Source: Calendula officinalis
Taxonomy: Eukaryota > Streptophyta > Magnoliopsida > Asterales > Asteraceae
Length of the DNA stretch: 64,000 nt
Assembly: GCA_963853835.1 (NCBI GenBank)
Contig: OY970820.1
Span: 44,986,907-45,050,906, forward strand
Reading direction: 5' to 3'
The notes beneath the pieces were generated by a model. That model was given only the letters and a program-made list of their open reading frames with translations, did not search any database and was not told the DNA's origin. Both the position numbers and the translations under genes were made by a program. Below are positions 11,719 through 23,092 of this stretch, piece after piece. The first letter of the stretch is position 1. Every line of letters starts with the position of its first letter.

Positions 11719-11990
11719 CTTATTATTCCTTGTAATGTTTGAATTTTCGGTCTAGCTTTTTGTTAGGCTTGTTGTTTTAATGAAAGTTGTTTCAAAAAAA
11801 AAAAAAAAAAAAAAACCAAATGCCATAACTAAAAGAAAATCATCGGTAGTTTCATCCGTGAGTGTTTTAGGTGATAAAGAAGTTATGATACAACTAATTT
11901 CCTCAAATGAGAATATGACCAAGAACAAAGGTATTGGCTTATTGTCCAAGGTTTTAGAATACTTAGCCAACGAAGAAGACGACTTTGTTT

Positions 11991-12825
11991 TGTTGGAAAT
12001 AGTGTCCAACACATCAAATAACATGTATTCCTGTTCGGGTATTTTAGAGTCCTATTCGGGTTGCCCTCGAGGAATCAACGAACACGAGAAATAACGTAGT
12101 GTTTAATTAATAGTTTAATTAAATGGACTAACGGGCTAGACGGGCTAAACTAGTTAATGGGTAATTAACTAGTTATCGGTATCGGGCCAAGTATTAATTA
12201 ATGGTTTAGTTAAATACTTGCGGGCTTAATTAAAGAGTTAATTAATAACGGGTTTGGACCAATTGTGGTGTAACCATAATTGTGCTTAAGGAAAATATAT
12301 ATATTGAAGTTAAGGGTTTAACCTAATCATAACTTTCAATACTTCCTCCTTTGCCTCTCTCCCTATTCGGCCGAGCATATAGACCGAACACCACCGCCGT
12401 CGCCACACCACCGCCGAACCGCCATCGCCGCCGTGCCGCCGCCGTGCGCCACCGCCGCCGGTCGAACCGAAGGGTTTTCGAGTTCGGTTTTTGGTGCTTG
12501 TTTCTCAAGGTGCTTTGTACTACCTCGTGGTACATTGTCCTGTTCGTGATAACCCTTCGGTGTGAACCAATAAAGGGATTCTTTCTTGAATCCTAGGCTT
12601 AGTGTGATAACCTGGCAAGAACGAGATCACAGGGTTTGTCCAATTCGCTAAACCACAATCAAGTAAGATTTCGAATTCATCTATTTAATTATATTAAATT
12701 GATATAGTTGCTTTAGAGTTGTAAACCTAACGGTCCTAAAAGCTCTATCGGGTCAGTGTTCTAACCAAGTTACTTTTGATTTCCGCCTTAAGTAAATTGT
12801 GGCTAGATGCATAGAAAACCCAACA
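11991..12825 (+). repeat. 5' LTR of Copia-2
   Basis: An 835-bp LTR, TGTTGG...CCAACA. Compared with the 3' LTR it has an extra stretch near 12022-12055 ('tgttcgggtattttagag') and lacks a short duplicated 'gcaagaacgagatcaca' unit. A CCG-rich island (about 12385-12470) follows the TATA-like AT run near 12293-12305, in an otherwise AT-rich element. Confidence 0.93.
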
Positions 12826-12826
12826 G

Positions 12827-12838
12827 TGGTATCAGAGC
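12827..12838 (+). other. Primer-binding site of Copia-2
   Basis: TGGTATCAGAGC, complementary to the 3' end of initiator tRNA-Met, one base after the 5' LTR. Confidence 0.95.
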
Positions 12839-12840
12839 GC

Positions 12841-14588
12841 CATTGGTTTACAAGTCTAATAGTGCTAGACGAAAATTCGAAATCCATAAATTGTTTATGA
12901 TTTTCGGTAATACCGAAAATTGTTTTGGGTATTCCGAAAATTAGAAAAACCCATTAAAAATTGTTTTAATAATTTTCGGTAATTATAAAAATTGTTTTCT
13001 AATTTCGAAAAATATTTTTGGGTATTTCCGAAAATTCGGAAATATTTATTTAATATTTAAAAACGTTTTTATTATTAAATAAGTTAAATTAGGATAGTTT
13101 CAAATTGTTTGAAATTATCTATAATTTTGGAAAATAAGATTTTGTCAATATCTTATAATTATTTAATGAGTTTTAATATAAAATATGTATTTTATATATA
13201 ATTTTTGGATTATATATTTAATATAGATATTTTATTTAAAAAGGTATTAAATTAAATTAGAAGTAGAAATCTATTATTATGGTATGTGTATTTTTCCGAA
13301 AATACATATACATAATTAAAAGATTTGGACAAATCTTATTCACTTGTTTAAAAGGGTTTAAACAAGGAGATAATTTAAAGGGGTTTAAATTATGGATATA
13401 AATATATATATATCTGAAAATTAATTTTTCGGTATATATATATATATATATATATATTTAAAATTAATTTCGAAAATTTTAAATATTTAAAATGGTTTTG
13501 GATTTTCGAATAATTTATTATTTATCTTATTTACTTATAATTGTTTATAATAGAAATAATGGCATAAATATTAAAAGTAAATTAATTATATATTATATAT
13601 CAATTAAATGTTCAATTTAGAATATATATATATTAATTTTCGAAATTCCATTATGTATCAAATATGATTTGATATTCCTCCCTTATATATATATATATAA
13701 TATTATGTAATAATAGTTTATTAAATATTATATAAAATATAATTATAATAGTAATTAAAACGTCGCGTCCTCACACGTTTATAAAATTAATTATACTATA
13801 TAGAACTTTAGTAAATGTAATTAAAAGGTTTTAATTAACATAGATATAATTATATAATAGTTTATATATATTATAACTAAAGTTAAATACATCGTCGCTT
13901 ATGTCATTACTAGGCTCACCCATAGTCTAAGGCATCTAAAGGATGAAAAGGAAGAGATGTAGATCTCTAAACGGGGTTGTGTTTTTAACACGCCTTGCGC
14001 TGACCTGCCTCGCCGCTTCCCTTGTCTTAGAATGGAGCTACCGAACGGACATAATAGGATGATGTCAAGATTAAAAGTATAATCATAAAGTTAAACAAAT
14101 CTTTCCCGTTTAATATAAATGTGAACATTGTGTGCTCTCCATAGAATAACACGTGCTCATATCATAGTCTGATTAACGGAACTCGTGTGGTTAACCGGTA
14201 CGTTAATTGTGAGATTATTTTATGAGTGAAACGATTCTCGCGATACTCAAGCGAACTTGAGCCGAGAAGTCCACGTGGGTGTTCCATGGTTGTTTCACCT
14301 TCTAATATATGATCCACGGTATCCCTGTCATATAGATTAGAATGAGCATTAATTCGAGATTAACATGCCATTCTCCTTCGAGAATGAATCTCAAAGAACT
14401 AGGGATTTCATGAGATTGAAACTGACAATAGTTTGCCTACGACACGAAATTATTCGGTGTGAAATACGGCATCCCTCTTCACATCGTATAACTAGTGGTC
14501 ATATCCTAGCCTTATGAATAAAGATTGAGAAAATTATTATAAGGATTAATTAATGAATACACTAACAAAGAAATTGTTTCTTTTGTAG
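12841..14588 (+). other. Untranslated leader of Copia-2
   Basis: About 1.75 kb without a gene between the primer site and gag. The first 1 kb is very AT-rich with repeated 'ttttcggaaat'-like words and a (TA)n microsatellite at about 13433-13456. The part 13890-14580 has a more balanced composition. I see no open frame of note. Long leaders of this kind are common in plant Copia elements and may contain the packaging signal. Confidence 0.7.
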
Positions 14589-15419
14589 ATGGGTTCCAAT
14601 AACAATAACAATGAAGTCCCACTTCCTCCACCACCTCCACTTCCACAAGGACCACAAAGCTTTGCTCTTATCTCCACCTTGAATCGTGAAAAGCTCACTG
14701 GACCCATTTACATTGAATGGGTCCGTACGCTTAGAATCACGCTAAGGTACGAGGGCAAGGTGTATGTCCTCGATAATGAGATTGCTGAGTTGACTGACGA
14801 TTCGAGTGCCGTAGACAGAGCTGCCTACAACCTCCATCGTTCAGAGTCGGAAAAGGTTGCTTGCTTGATGCTAGCCACTATGTCTTCTGATCTCCAAAAT
14901 AATTTTGAGAAGATGAGTGCCTATGACATCAATCAACAGCTCAAACAAATGTTTCAAAACCGAGCTAGGCAAGAACGTTTCGACGTGGTAAGTTCCCTAG
15001 TAGGATGCAAACTACAAGAAGGACAATCTGTGTGTAGCCACGTCCAAAAGATGGAGGGCTACATAGACAGACTAGCGAACTTGGGTGTCCCTTTACCGAA
15101 GGAGTTGACCACTGATATGGTTTTGAACTCGCTTCCACCAACCTATTCACAATTTATAGTTAACTATAACATGGGTGATATGGATAAGACACTCATGGAA
15201 CTGCACGGTATGTTGAAAGCTACCGAGGCTAGCTTGATGAAAGCTAAAGGTTCCGCTCCTACTGCTCCTGTCTTGTCTATTCGTTCTGAAGGTGTTAAAA
15301 AGAAACGCCGTCCTCCTCCTAATGGCAAAGGCAAGGCCAAAGTAGGTCAAGCCAAACATGGCCATAAGAGGAAGGCTGATTCTGACATAACACCTATGAA
15401 AGATCCATCCGAAAGATGA
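14589..15419 (+). CDS. Copia-2 gag
   Basis: A 276-codon frame from ATG. It has a proline-rich N-terminus (PLPPPPPLPQ), then a UBN2-type gag core with LTGPIYIEWVRTLRITL, the SAYDINQQLKQMF helix region and LPPTYSQFIVNYNM. The C-terminus is Lys/Pro-rich (KKKRRPPPNGKGKAK). The frame ends at 15419 just before the zinc knuckle, which is encoded in another frame from about 15426, so the gag protein as it stands lacks its nucleic-acid-binding knuckle. A frameshift near 15417 rather than a natural gag terminus is the likely explanation. Confidence 0.87.
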   Translation: MGSNNNNNEVPLPPPPPLPQGPQSFALISTLNREKLTGPIYIEWVRTLRITLRYEGKVYVLDNEIAELTDDSSAVDRAAYNLHRSESEKVACLMLATMSSDLQNNFEKMSAYDINQQLKQMFQNRARQERFDVVSSLVGCKLQEGQSVCSHVQKMEGYIDRLANLGVPLPKELTTDMVLNSLPPTYSQFIVNYNMGDMDKTLMELHGMLKATEASLMKAKGSAPTAPVLSIRSEGVKKKRRPPPNGKGKAKVGQAKHGHKRKADSDITPMKDPSER

Positions 15420-18400
15420 TGTTTGCTACTACTATCAAGGAAAGGGTCACTGGAAAAGAAGCTGCCCAAAGTACTTGGATGATCTGAAGAGTCAGAAAGT
15501 CCAAAAGTCTGGACCATCAGGTACTTTTATGATTGAACTCCATAATACTTCTATGTATAATTCTTGGGTTCTAGATACAGGGTGTGGTACTCATATTTGC
15601 ACTGATATGCAGGGACTTAAGAATGGTAGGAAGTTGAAGCATGGAGAGTTTAATCTGATCATGTGAAACAGAGTCTCGACTGCTGTCACCAAGATAGGAG
15701 ATTACGAGCTCATGCTTGGGAATGGATGTTCTTTACTTTTATTAGATGTTTGTTTTTCGCCTTCTATGGCACGCAACAATATTTCAGTTTACGCATTGTT
15801 TAAGGATGGTTTTCATTTCGTTTTTAATGAGAATGGTTCTATTTTAGTTTATAAAAATGATGTGTTTTATTTTAAAGCTAATCCTTATGCTGGTATATAT
15901 GAAATTGATGGTTGCGTAAACAATAGAAATCTAATATTAAATGTTGATTCATCCAAAGGTGTATTGGATAAGTCATGTCTATGGCATTGTCGCTTAGGAG
16001 ATATAAACAAGAAACGCATAGCTAAACTCCAAAAGGATGGAATGTTAGAATCATTTGACTTCAAATCGAATGATGTGTGTGAGTCTTGTTTACTTGGCAA
16101 GATGACAAAGGCACCATTCACAGGGTCATGTGAAAGAGGAAAAGACTTGTTGGACCTCATACATACTGATGTGTGTGGACCGTTCAAGTCTAACACTAGA
16201 CATGGTGAACGATACTTCGTCACGTTTACTAGATGATTTCAGTAGTTATGGATATGTTTATTTGATTAAACATAAGTCTGATACTTTTGAAACATTCAAA
16301 GAATATCAGAAATAAGTAGAGAATCAACTGGGAAAGAAGATTAAGATGCTCCATTCTGACAGGGGCGAAGAGTATCTTAGTCAAGAGTTAATTGACTATC
16401 TAAAGAGTTGTGGAATAGTAACCCAACTCTCACCTCCTCGAACTCCACAACTTAATGGAGTGTCGGAAAGGAGAAATCGAACCTTGCTTGACATGGTACG
16501 ATCAATGATGAGTCGATCGACACTTCCAGTGAGTTTCTGGGGATATGCCTTAGAAACTGCAGCACATATCGTAAACATTGTACCAACTAAGAAGGTTTCC
16601 AAAACTCCCTCTGAAATGTGGACAGGGAATCCTCCCTCCCCCAAACATTTGAAAATCTGGGGTTGTGAAGTTTATGTAAGACATGAATCTCACGACAAGC
16701 TAGATAATAAATCAGAGAAGCGATACTTCATTCGCTACCCACGACAGTCTTTTGGATATCGGTTTTATAATCCGAAAGAGAACAAAGTGTTCGTATCTCG
16801 AAGAGGATTCTTCCTCGAGAGAGAGCTACTATCCAAAGAAGACAGTGGGAGAAAAATTGATCTTGAAGAGTGTCAAGAGTCAAGCAATGAAGATGTAGTG
16901 GAACCTATAGTTGACACTAGCACTCAACCAGAGGATGAGACTCATGTTGAACAAAATGATGCAACTCCTACCGTTCCACGTAGATCCTCTAGAACTGTTC
17001 GCCCTCCTGAGCATTTTGGTGATTATTATGATTTCCATATTGCTAAAGGCGATGCATCTACTAGTAATAGTTTACCAGTTGATGACGATGAGCCATCGAG
17101 TTATAAGGAAGCTATGGAAGGCCCTGAGGCTATGGAGAGTGAGATTCAGTCCATGTATGGCAATCAAGTATGGAACTTGATTGAGACTTCTCCCGGTATT
17201 AAAACCGTTGGATGCAAGTGGATCTTCAAAAAGAAGATCCACATGGATGGGAATGTGCACACCTATAAGGCTAGGTTGGTTGCAAAAGGTTATACTCAAA
17301 CTCATGGGATTGATTATGATGAAACTTTTTCACCAGTAGCCAAGATAAAATCTATCAGAATATTGCTTGCCATAGTTGCGTTTCATGACTATGAAATTTG
17401 GCAGATGGATGTTAAAACCGCCTTCCTTAACGGAAGACTTACTGAGGATGTCTATATGGCACAGCCAGAAGGTTTTATCAATAAGATATATCCTGATAGA
17501 GTGTGCAAGCTTGAGAAATCCATCTATGGATTAAAACAAGCCTCTCGAAGTTGAAATCTTTGCTTCCATGAGAAAGTCAAGGAGTTTGGTTTCTCTAGGA
17601 GCGAAGATGAGTCCTGCGTTTACATCAAATCTAGTGGGAGCGTTGTAGTCTTCCTAGTACTGTATGTGGATGACATACTCCTTATAGGAAATCATATTCC
17701 TACACTGCATGATGTGAAGTCTTGGTTGGGAAAATGTTTCGCTATGAAGGATCTAGGAGATGTAGCGTACATACTCGGTATAAAGATATACAGAGATAGA
17801 GAAAGACGTCTAATTGGATTGAGCCAGAGTACATACTTGGATAAAATACTAAAACGTTTTAGTATGGTTGATTCCAAGAAAGGGTATCTATCCATGAATC
17901 ATGGCATAACATTGTCTAAGAGTCAATGTCCCAGTACTGAGCAAGAACTGGATAAAATGAGTCGATTCCCTTACGCCTCGGCGATTAGATCGATCATGTA
18001 TGCCATGGTATGTACTCGCCCGGATGTCTCATATGCACTGAGCATGGTGAGCCGGTTCCAGGGCAACCCTGGCAATGATCATTGGACTGCGGTGAAAACG
18101 ATTCTCAAGTACCTAAGGAGAACAAAGGATATGTTCTTAGTGTATGGTGGGAAAGACGAACTTGTTGTGGAAGGTTATTGTGACGCGAGTTTCCAAACGG
18201 ATAGAGATGACTCGTGCTCACAAACTGGGTGGGTGTTCTTATTGAGCGGAGGAGCTGTCACTTGGAAGAGCTCCAAGCAGGTGACAGTTGCTGATTCAAC
18301 TTGCGAATCTGAGTATATTGCTGCATGTGAGGCATCAAAAGTGGCCACATGGTTGAAGAATTTCATTGGTGATCTTGGTGTCGTAACAAGCATCAAGGAA

Positions 18401-18652
18401 CCAATGAAAATCTTCAGCGACAATGAAGGTGCAGTCTCATTGACTAAAGAATCCAAAGATTATAGTCGAACCAGGCATATACTCAGAAAGTTTCACTACG
18501 TGAGAAAGCGAGTTGAGGAAGGGGACGTGATAGTGACAAGAGTATCGTCAGAAAACAACCCGACTGATCCTTTCACGAAAGCACTAAGTCGTGCCAAGCA
18601 TGATGCTCATGCGAGGACGATAGGAATTAGATTTCATATTGACTTATCATAA
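15420..18652 (+). pseudogene. Copia-2 pol: protease, integrase, RT, RNase H
   Basis: The order is a zinc-knuckle region (near 15426-15470, one cysteine position reads Tyr), protease (WVLDTGCGTHICT near 15567-15605), GAG pre-integrase (CLWHCRLGDINKKR, CESCLLGK), integrase (IHTDVCGPF, HSDRGEEY, NGVSERRNRT), RT (DVKTAFLNG, YVDD at 17663-17674) and RNase H (GYCDASFQTD near 18170, then CESEYIAA). The final stop is at 18652. Breaks seen are the frameshift at the gag junction, TGA at 15664-15666, a frameshift near 16225-16235, TAA at 16313-16315 and TGA at 17552-17554. The active-site motifs are otherwise kept, so decay is moderate. Confidence 0.92.
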
Positions 18653-19160
18653 TATTGTTATTCATTTGAAATTTGTAGCGAATATTAAATTGTATGAATT
18701 GATGATTTATTTATGGAGATTAAATAATTTGCAGGTGTTCTATCATTCATATAGTATTTAATTATTCCATTTCAACCTTTTGCATGTTTAGAACATATTC
18801 CAAAGTAAACTAAGAGATTACTTAAACGTCCACAGTCAATCGCTCTTATGGGAATAAGAACTGAATTAAGATGTCATGAGAGAGTTAGTAGATTGTTCAA
18901 AAGTATGAACATTGCATGGAGATTGCTGCTACTCTCATGAGCATTAAAAAGGTGTATTTAAATGTTGGACTAACCCACGCTCAGAGTATTACCCCATGGA
19001 CTTTATCATGGGTAGTAGTGAGGCGATAATATAGTATGAGTCTTCAAACCAAGATGCATCATTCCCTAAATACGATTTCGTGATGCATTGGTCAAACTCC
19101 AACGCTATTCGAAACTGGTAGCTATACAGATTAGTTCCACGTATCATGTGATGACTATGA
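18653..19160 (+). other. 3' untranslated part of Copia-2, left half
   Basis: About 500 bp after the RNase H stop up to the solo-LTR insertion; it continues after it at 21646-22010. No gene is seen. Its last five bases, TATGA, are the target-site duplication of the solo LTR. Confidence 0.75.
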
Positions 19161-21640
19161 TGTAACGCCCCAAAAACGTTGTAATTTAATTTAATTACAT
19201 TTTAATTATATGAAACAAATGTGTGACGTTTTGTTTACGCGATGAGCGTGATCTTTATTTATTTATACAAGTATTAGTTAATTCTTTATGATGAATTAAA
19301 TGCTTATGTATGCCGTTTTAAAACCCCGTAAATTTTGCATCGTAACACTAAATCTCTAGAACTTGAGTGTCGGGTCAAGGCCGGCCGAAGGCCAAGGCCG
19401 AGACCGAATATTTCTTCCTGCCTAGATTAATTTAAAAAGATAAACAAATAGATAAATAAAATAAAATAAAATAAGCCAAATAAATCAAGTGGGGCTGGAT
19501 CCTTTTTTTTCACTTTCTCTGCTTGTTGACTTTCTGTTCGTGAGTATGGCCCAAAATGGTGAAACCGAGCCAAGAGAATTGCTTGCAAGGTGTCGGATCT
19601 TCTAAATGACTAATAAGCCCAAGTGTAGTAGTCTAGCCCATATTGCATGCCCTTTATACAAAAAACAAAACTCGAACCCTAAGACTCCATAATCATTCGG
19701 CCGATCCCCTACTCCATTTAGACGTTGTGAAGTTCCTGTAGAGTTCTCAATCGAGCAAAGAGACGGCAAGAAAGTGATCAGGAGAATCGATCGAGAATCA
19801 AGGCTTCGTCAATAGGTAGAATTCCGTCCTCCTTCTTCTCTTTTTAATCTCCTGATTCTGCTCGATCTCACCTTTCTCTAACTGGTAATCCCGATGGGTA
19901 ATATATACCCCTTCTTAGTTTTATTTTGGGTTTTCCTTTTTATTCTCTATCCGGTTTGATTCTAATTCGAGTCTATGTATTATCGTTTGATGTATGTGTG
20001 GCTGGATCGCGGAATCTAGCAGCAAACGAAGGGGAGATCTAGCCGTCGGAGTGTTCCAGATCATAGCTAACGAGTATTGGTTCGGTAAGAATGTTATCCA
20101 TAGTTGTTTTCATTCGTTGTTCCTCAGTATTGATTGTTTAACCCTCGTTTCCTTGTGTGCTCGGGACGGATCAGTGAGTGTCGGGTAGCGTGATCGAGAA
20201 AGGGCAAGTGAGCAGAAATAGTCGACTTGACCATTGATTTGGTTTGACTTCGGTAAAAATCTTTGTCCCATTTTCCATGTTTAACTGTTTTATGAAAAAC
20301 TACGGGTATAGTCTTGAGGTCTCGGTGGTTTGGGATAGCTTGGTCGTTTTGTTAAAAGCGGGAAACTTTTATCAAGTCTTATAAAACCATTCATAATCTG
20401 AGTAAATAACACTTTCAAACTGTCGGGCATCAATTTCTAACTGTTCGGGTTTTTCGGAACGGGACGGGTTGGCTAAATCAAGTTTTTATGTCAACATTTC
20501 TTCAGCAGTTTTCTGCCTTCTGTTCTCGGTTGATTCTGACCTGTTTAGAAATAGCTTTTGGATTTTTGGCCCGTGCTGGCACCTAGTTTTCTGACTTAGC
20601 TTTCCAATTCCGCAAACCTCGCGTCAACCCGATTTACGGTTTAAAAGTTATACCTGTTTTAATATGCTGCTGTTAGGAATGTGACCTGTACGATATGTCT
20701 GTCTTGTGACACCAGTTTGAGACCCTTAGAAACTGTTTTGGCCAGTGACCGTCTCACATTGATATGTAGTTCTGGTGTCCTAGTTTCTGTGGTAACAATA
20801 TGAGAAAATTCTACTGAACCGTGTAGGAGTTGTGGCAGTTCCCGTGAGACCGACGGGTGCTGCCAGTTTTCTAAGTTAAGCTTTGGGTTGGTTTTAATTC
20901 GGGGTTTCATTTTATGTTTTAGGATCGTCTAAGAGATAACTTGGTGTGCCTTTGACTATCGGGAACCCTTTGGAGCTTACGTTTTCTCGAGGAGAGTATT
21001 CTCACCGTGTATTCAGTTTTAACGTTGTACATGCATGAGATAGGGCATCTGAGATAATTATGTTAAAGAGATAAAAACATAATAACACACATCTGAGTTT
21101 TTGGCTATATGCCTATCTTGGGATCACCTCCCGTCTGAGTTTTTGGGATCACTCCCGTCTGAGTTTTTGGCTTACGCCTATCTGAGGTGTGAGGAGGGGC
21201 GATCGACCCGAATCTCACAAGCGCGCTATATAAATTAAAATCTGAGTAATAAAATCCGAGAAATAAATCTGAGTAATTAATTGAATAGATTCTGAGTAGG
21301 AGTACACCGATGTGCCCTCATGTGTTTTATGTTTTAAGTGTTTACATTTTGAGATTATTCACTCAGCTTCCCAGTTGACCCAATCTTTCCCCCACATTGT
21401 TTCAGGTACCAGCAAAGGAAAGGAGAAGGTGGACGGTTGACCGCTGTATATTTTCAGTACTGATGTGGACAACATTTAATATTTTAAACACTTTATTTTA
21501 TTTAAACTATTTCCGCATTAAATACATTTTTAAATAAAAATATTATTATTGGGATTTAATTATTCAAGTCATTGGGACCTTTTTATTTAAAATCTTGTAT
21601 TCAATTTTTTTTTTATTTTTGTAAAATTTTGGGTGTTACA
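19161..21640 (+). mobile_element. Gypsy-type solo LTR
   Basis: A 2,480-bp block beginning TGTAACGCCCCAAAAACG and ending TTTTGGGTGTTACA, so the ends form an inverted repeat. It is flanked by the 5-bp direct repeat TATGA at 19156-19160 and 21641-21645. No internal coding region or second LTR is present, the signature of LTR-LTR recombination. The TGTAACGCCC end is typical of large Gypsy LTRs. It lies in the 3' UTR of Copia-2 and is therefore younger than that insertion. No convincing gene lies within it. Confidence 0.93.
21085..21195 (+). repeat. Short tandem repeat in the solo LTR
   Basis: Three to four imperfect copies of a unit containing 'tctgagttttt(g)gg', alternating with 'gctatatgcctatct' or 'gatcac(ct)cccg' segments. 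It lies near the 3' end of the LTR. Confidence 0.7.
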
Positions 21641-22000
21641 TATGAAGGAGATGGTGTAGTTAAGGTTTATTCGTTCCCTCTGATCAAAGTGATAGAGGAG
21701 ATATCCATGAGCCCCCTGTTGATTTGATGTGACACCAAAGTACCTGCGCAGGTCATGACTAAATTGAAAGTTCAATTATGTAGTCAAAAGCGTCATCATA
21801 AATCTCGAATCAGGAAACATAATCGTTACTAGAGTGATTGACATGTCCATGTCACTAGTTACATGATGTCGCGCAACGAAGGACATATGGTCACTTATCA
21901 TAGAACTGTTTCTGATAGTTCAGAATTCAGCAGCTACACATGCCATGCACACTCTAAAGGATACACGAACGCGTACCGTTTATAGTTGATGAGATGTCCA

Positions 22001-22010
22001 AGTGGGAGAC
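22001..22010 (+). other. Polypurine tract of Copia-2
   Basis: AGTGGGAGAC directly before the 3' LTR; plus-strand primer position. The same 'agtgggag' word precedes the 3' LTR of Copia-4 at 45761-45769. Confidence 0.8.
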
Positions 22011-22834
22011 TGTTGGAAATAGTGTCCAACACATCAAATAACCGGTATTCCAGTCCTATTCGGGTTGCCCTCGAGGAATCAACGAACACGAGAAATAATG
22101 TAGTGTTTAATTAATAGTTTAATTAAATGGACTAACGGGCTAGACGGGCTAAACTAGTTAATGGGTAATTAACTAGTTATCGGTATCGGGGCAAGTATTA
22201 ATTAATGGTTTAGTTAAATACTTGCGGGCTTAATCAAAGAGTTAATTAATAACGGGCTTGGACCAATTGTGGTGTTACCATAATTGTGTTAAGGAAAGTA
22301 TATATTGAGGTTAAGGGTTTAACCTAATCATAACTTTCAATACTTCCTCCCTTGCCTCTCTCCCTATTCGGCCGAGCATCTCGACCGAACACCACCGCCG
22401 TCGCCACACCACCGCCGAACCGCCATCACCGACGTGCGCCACCGCCGCCGGTCGAACCGAAGGGTTTTCGAGTTCGGTTTTTGGTGCTTGTTTCTCAAGG
22501 TGCTTTGTACTACCTCGTGGTACATTGTCATGTTCATGATAACCCTTGGGTGTGAACCAATAAAAGGGATTCTTTCTTGAATCCTAGGCTTAGTGTGATA
22601 ACCTGGCAAGAACGAGATCACATGGCAAGAACGAGATCACAAGGTTTGTCCAATTCGCCAAACCACAATCAAGTAAGATTTCGAATTCATCTATTTAATT
22701 ATATTAAATTGATCTAGTTGCTTTAGAGTTGTAAACCTAACGGTCCTAAAAGTTCTATCGGGTCAGTGTTCTAACCAAGTTACTTTTGATTTCCGCTTAA
22801 ATAAATTGTGGCTAGATGCATAGAAAAGCCAACA
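22011..22834 (+). repeat. 3' LTR of Copia-2
   Basis: 824 bp, ending CCAACA at 22834 and followed by the target-site copy TGTTT. It carries a duplicated 'gcaagaacgagatcaca' unit near 22604-22640 that is single in the 5' LTR. Confidence 0.93.
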
Positions 22835-23092
22835 TGTTTTACTAAATTCGTCAACTTTTAAATGTTCGGGAGAAGGGATATCATTAAATACGCTTCATCT
22901 TCGGGTACATATACTGATATACCACTTTGTGTGTTACAAACAATAAATGTTTTTTATTGCATTGCTTATAATTAATTAAATAACTTATATCGTTTTCTTG
23001 AACAGGTTCAAGGTGAAAACAAAATAGAGGCTGAAAGGTTGAAGGAGAAGCTCTGCTCTTTTCACCAACAATCAGATGAACTTTTACTCTAA

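Larger units (their letters stand above)
6392..11815 (+). mobile_element. Full-length L1-type LINE (non-LTR retrotransposon)
   Basis: The element has a short 5' UTR, ORF1 (6495-8108), ORF2 (8105-11718), a roughly 75-bp 3' UTR and a poly(A) tail at 11794-11815. It is flanked by a 12-bp target-site duplication, AAACCAAATGCC, at 6380-6391 and 11813-11824; the last three A of the tail are shared with the duplication. It interrupts exon 2 of the bHLH pseudogene in the same orientation. ORF1 is open, whereas ORF2 has three nonsense codons and a frameshift, so the copy is not autonomous now. Confidence 0.95.
11991..22834 (+). mobile_element. Ty1/copia retrotransposon (Copia-2) holding a solo LTR
   Basis: A complete element with LTRs at 11991-12825 and 22011-22834 beginning TGTTGGAAAT and ending CCAACA, a primer site at 12827, gag, pol, and a purine tract before the 3' LTR. 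The 5-bp target-site duplication TGTTT lies at 11986-11990 and 22835-22839. It sits in exon 2 of the bHLH pseudogene, same strand. A Gypsy-type solo LTR is inserted in its 3' untranslated part. The two LTRs differ by several substitutions and indels, so the insertion is not very recent. Confidence 0.95.
5244..23092 (+). pseudogene. Subgroup Ib(2) bHLH pseudogene (ORG2/ORG3-like), split by two transposons
   Basis: A paralogue of the intact gene at 54607. Exon 1 is 5244-5558, exon 2 is 6245-6391 + 11825-11990 + 22840-22904, and exon 3 is 23006-23092. Exon 1 begins MLALSPP and keeps KKLNHNASER, but carries TAA at 5412-5414 and TAG at 5496-5498, the second inside the basic region. Exon 2 continues IPRTISRALKYIPEL, then is interrupted by a LINE and by Copia-2. 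With the insertions and one copy of each target-site duplication removed, exon 2 is 147+166+65 = 378 nt, equal to the intact paralogue, and open. Exon 3 ends SDELLL and is nine residues longer at the C-terminus than in the intact gene. Splice sites are GT-AG throughout. The gene cannot make a bHLH protein. Confidence 0.92.

Noticed and set aside
12351..12596. Arg/Pro-rich open frame in the Copia-2 LTR (also 22352-22555)
   Set aside because: It is created by the CCG triplet island, differs in length between the LTRs and has no homology that I recognise.
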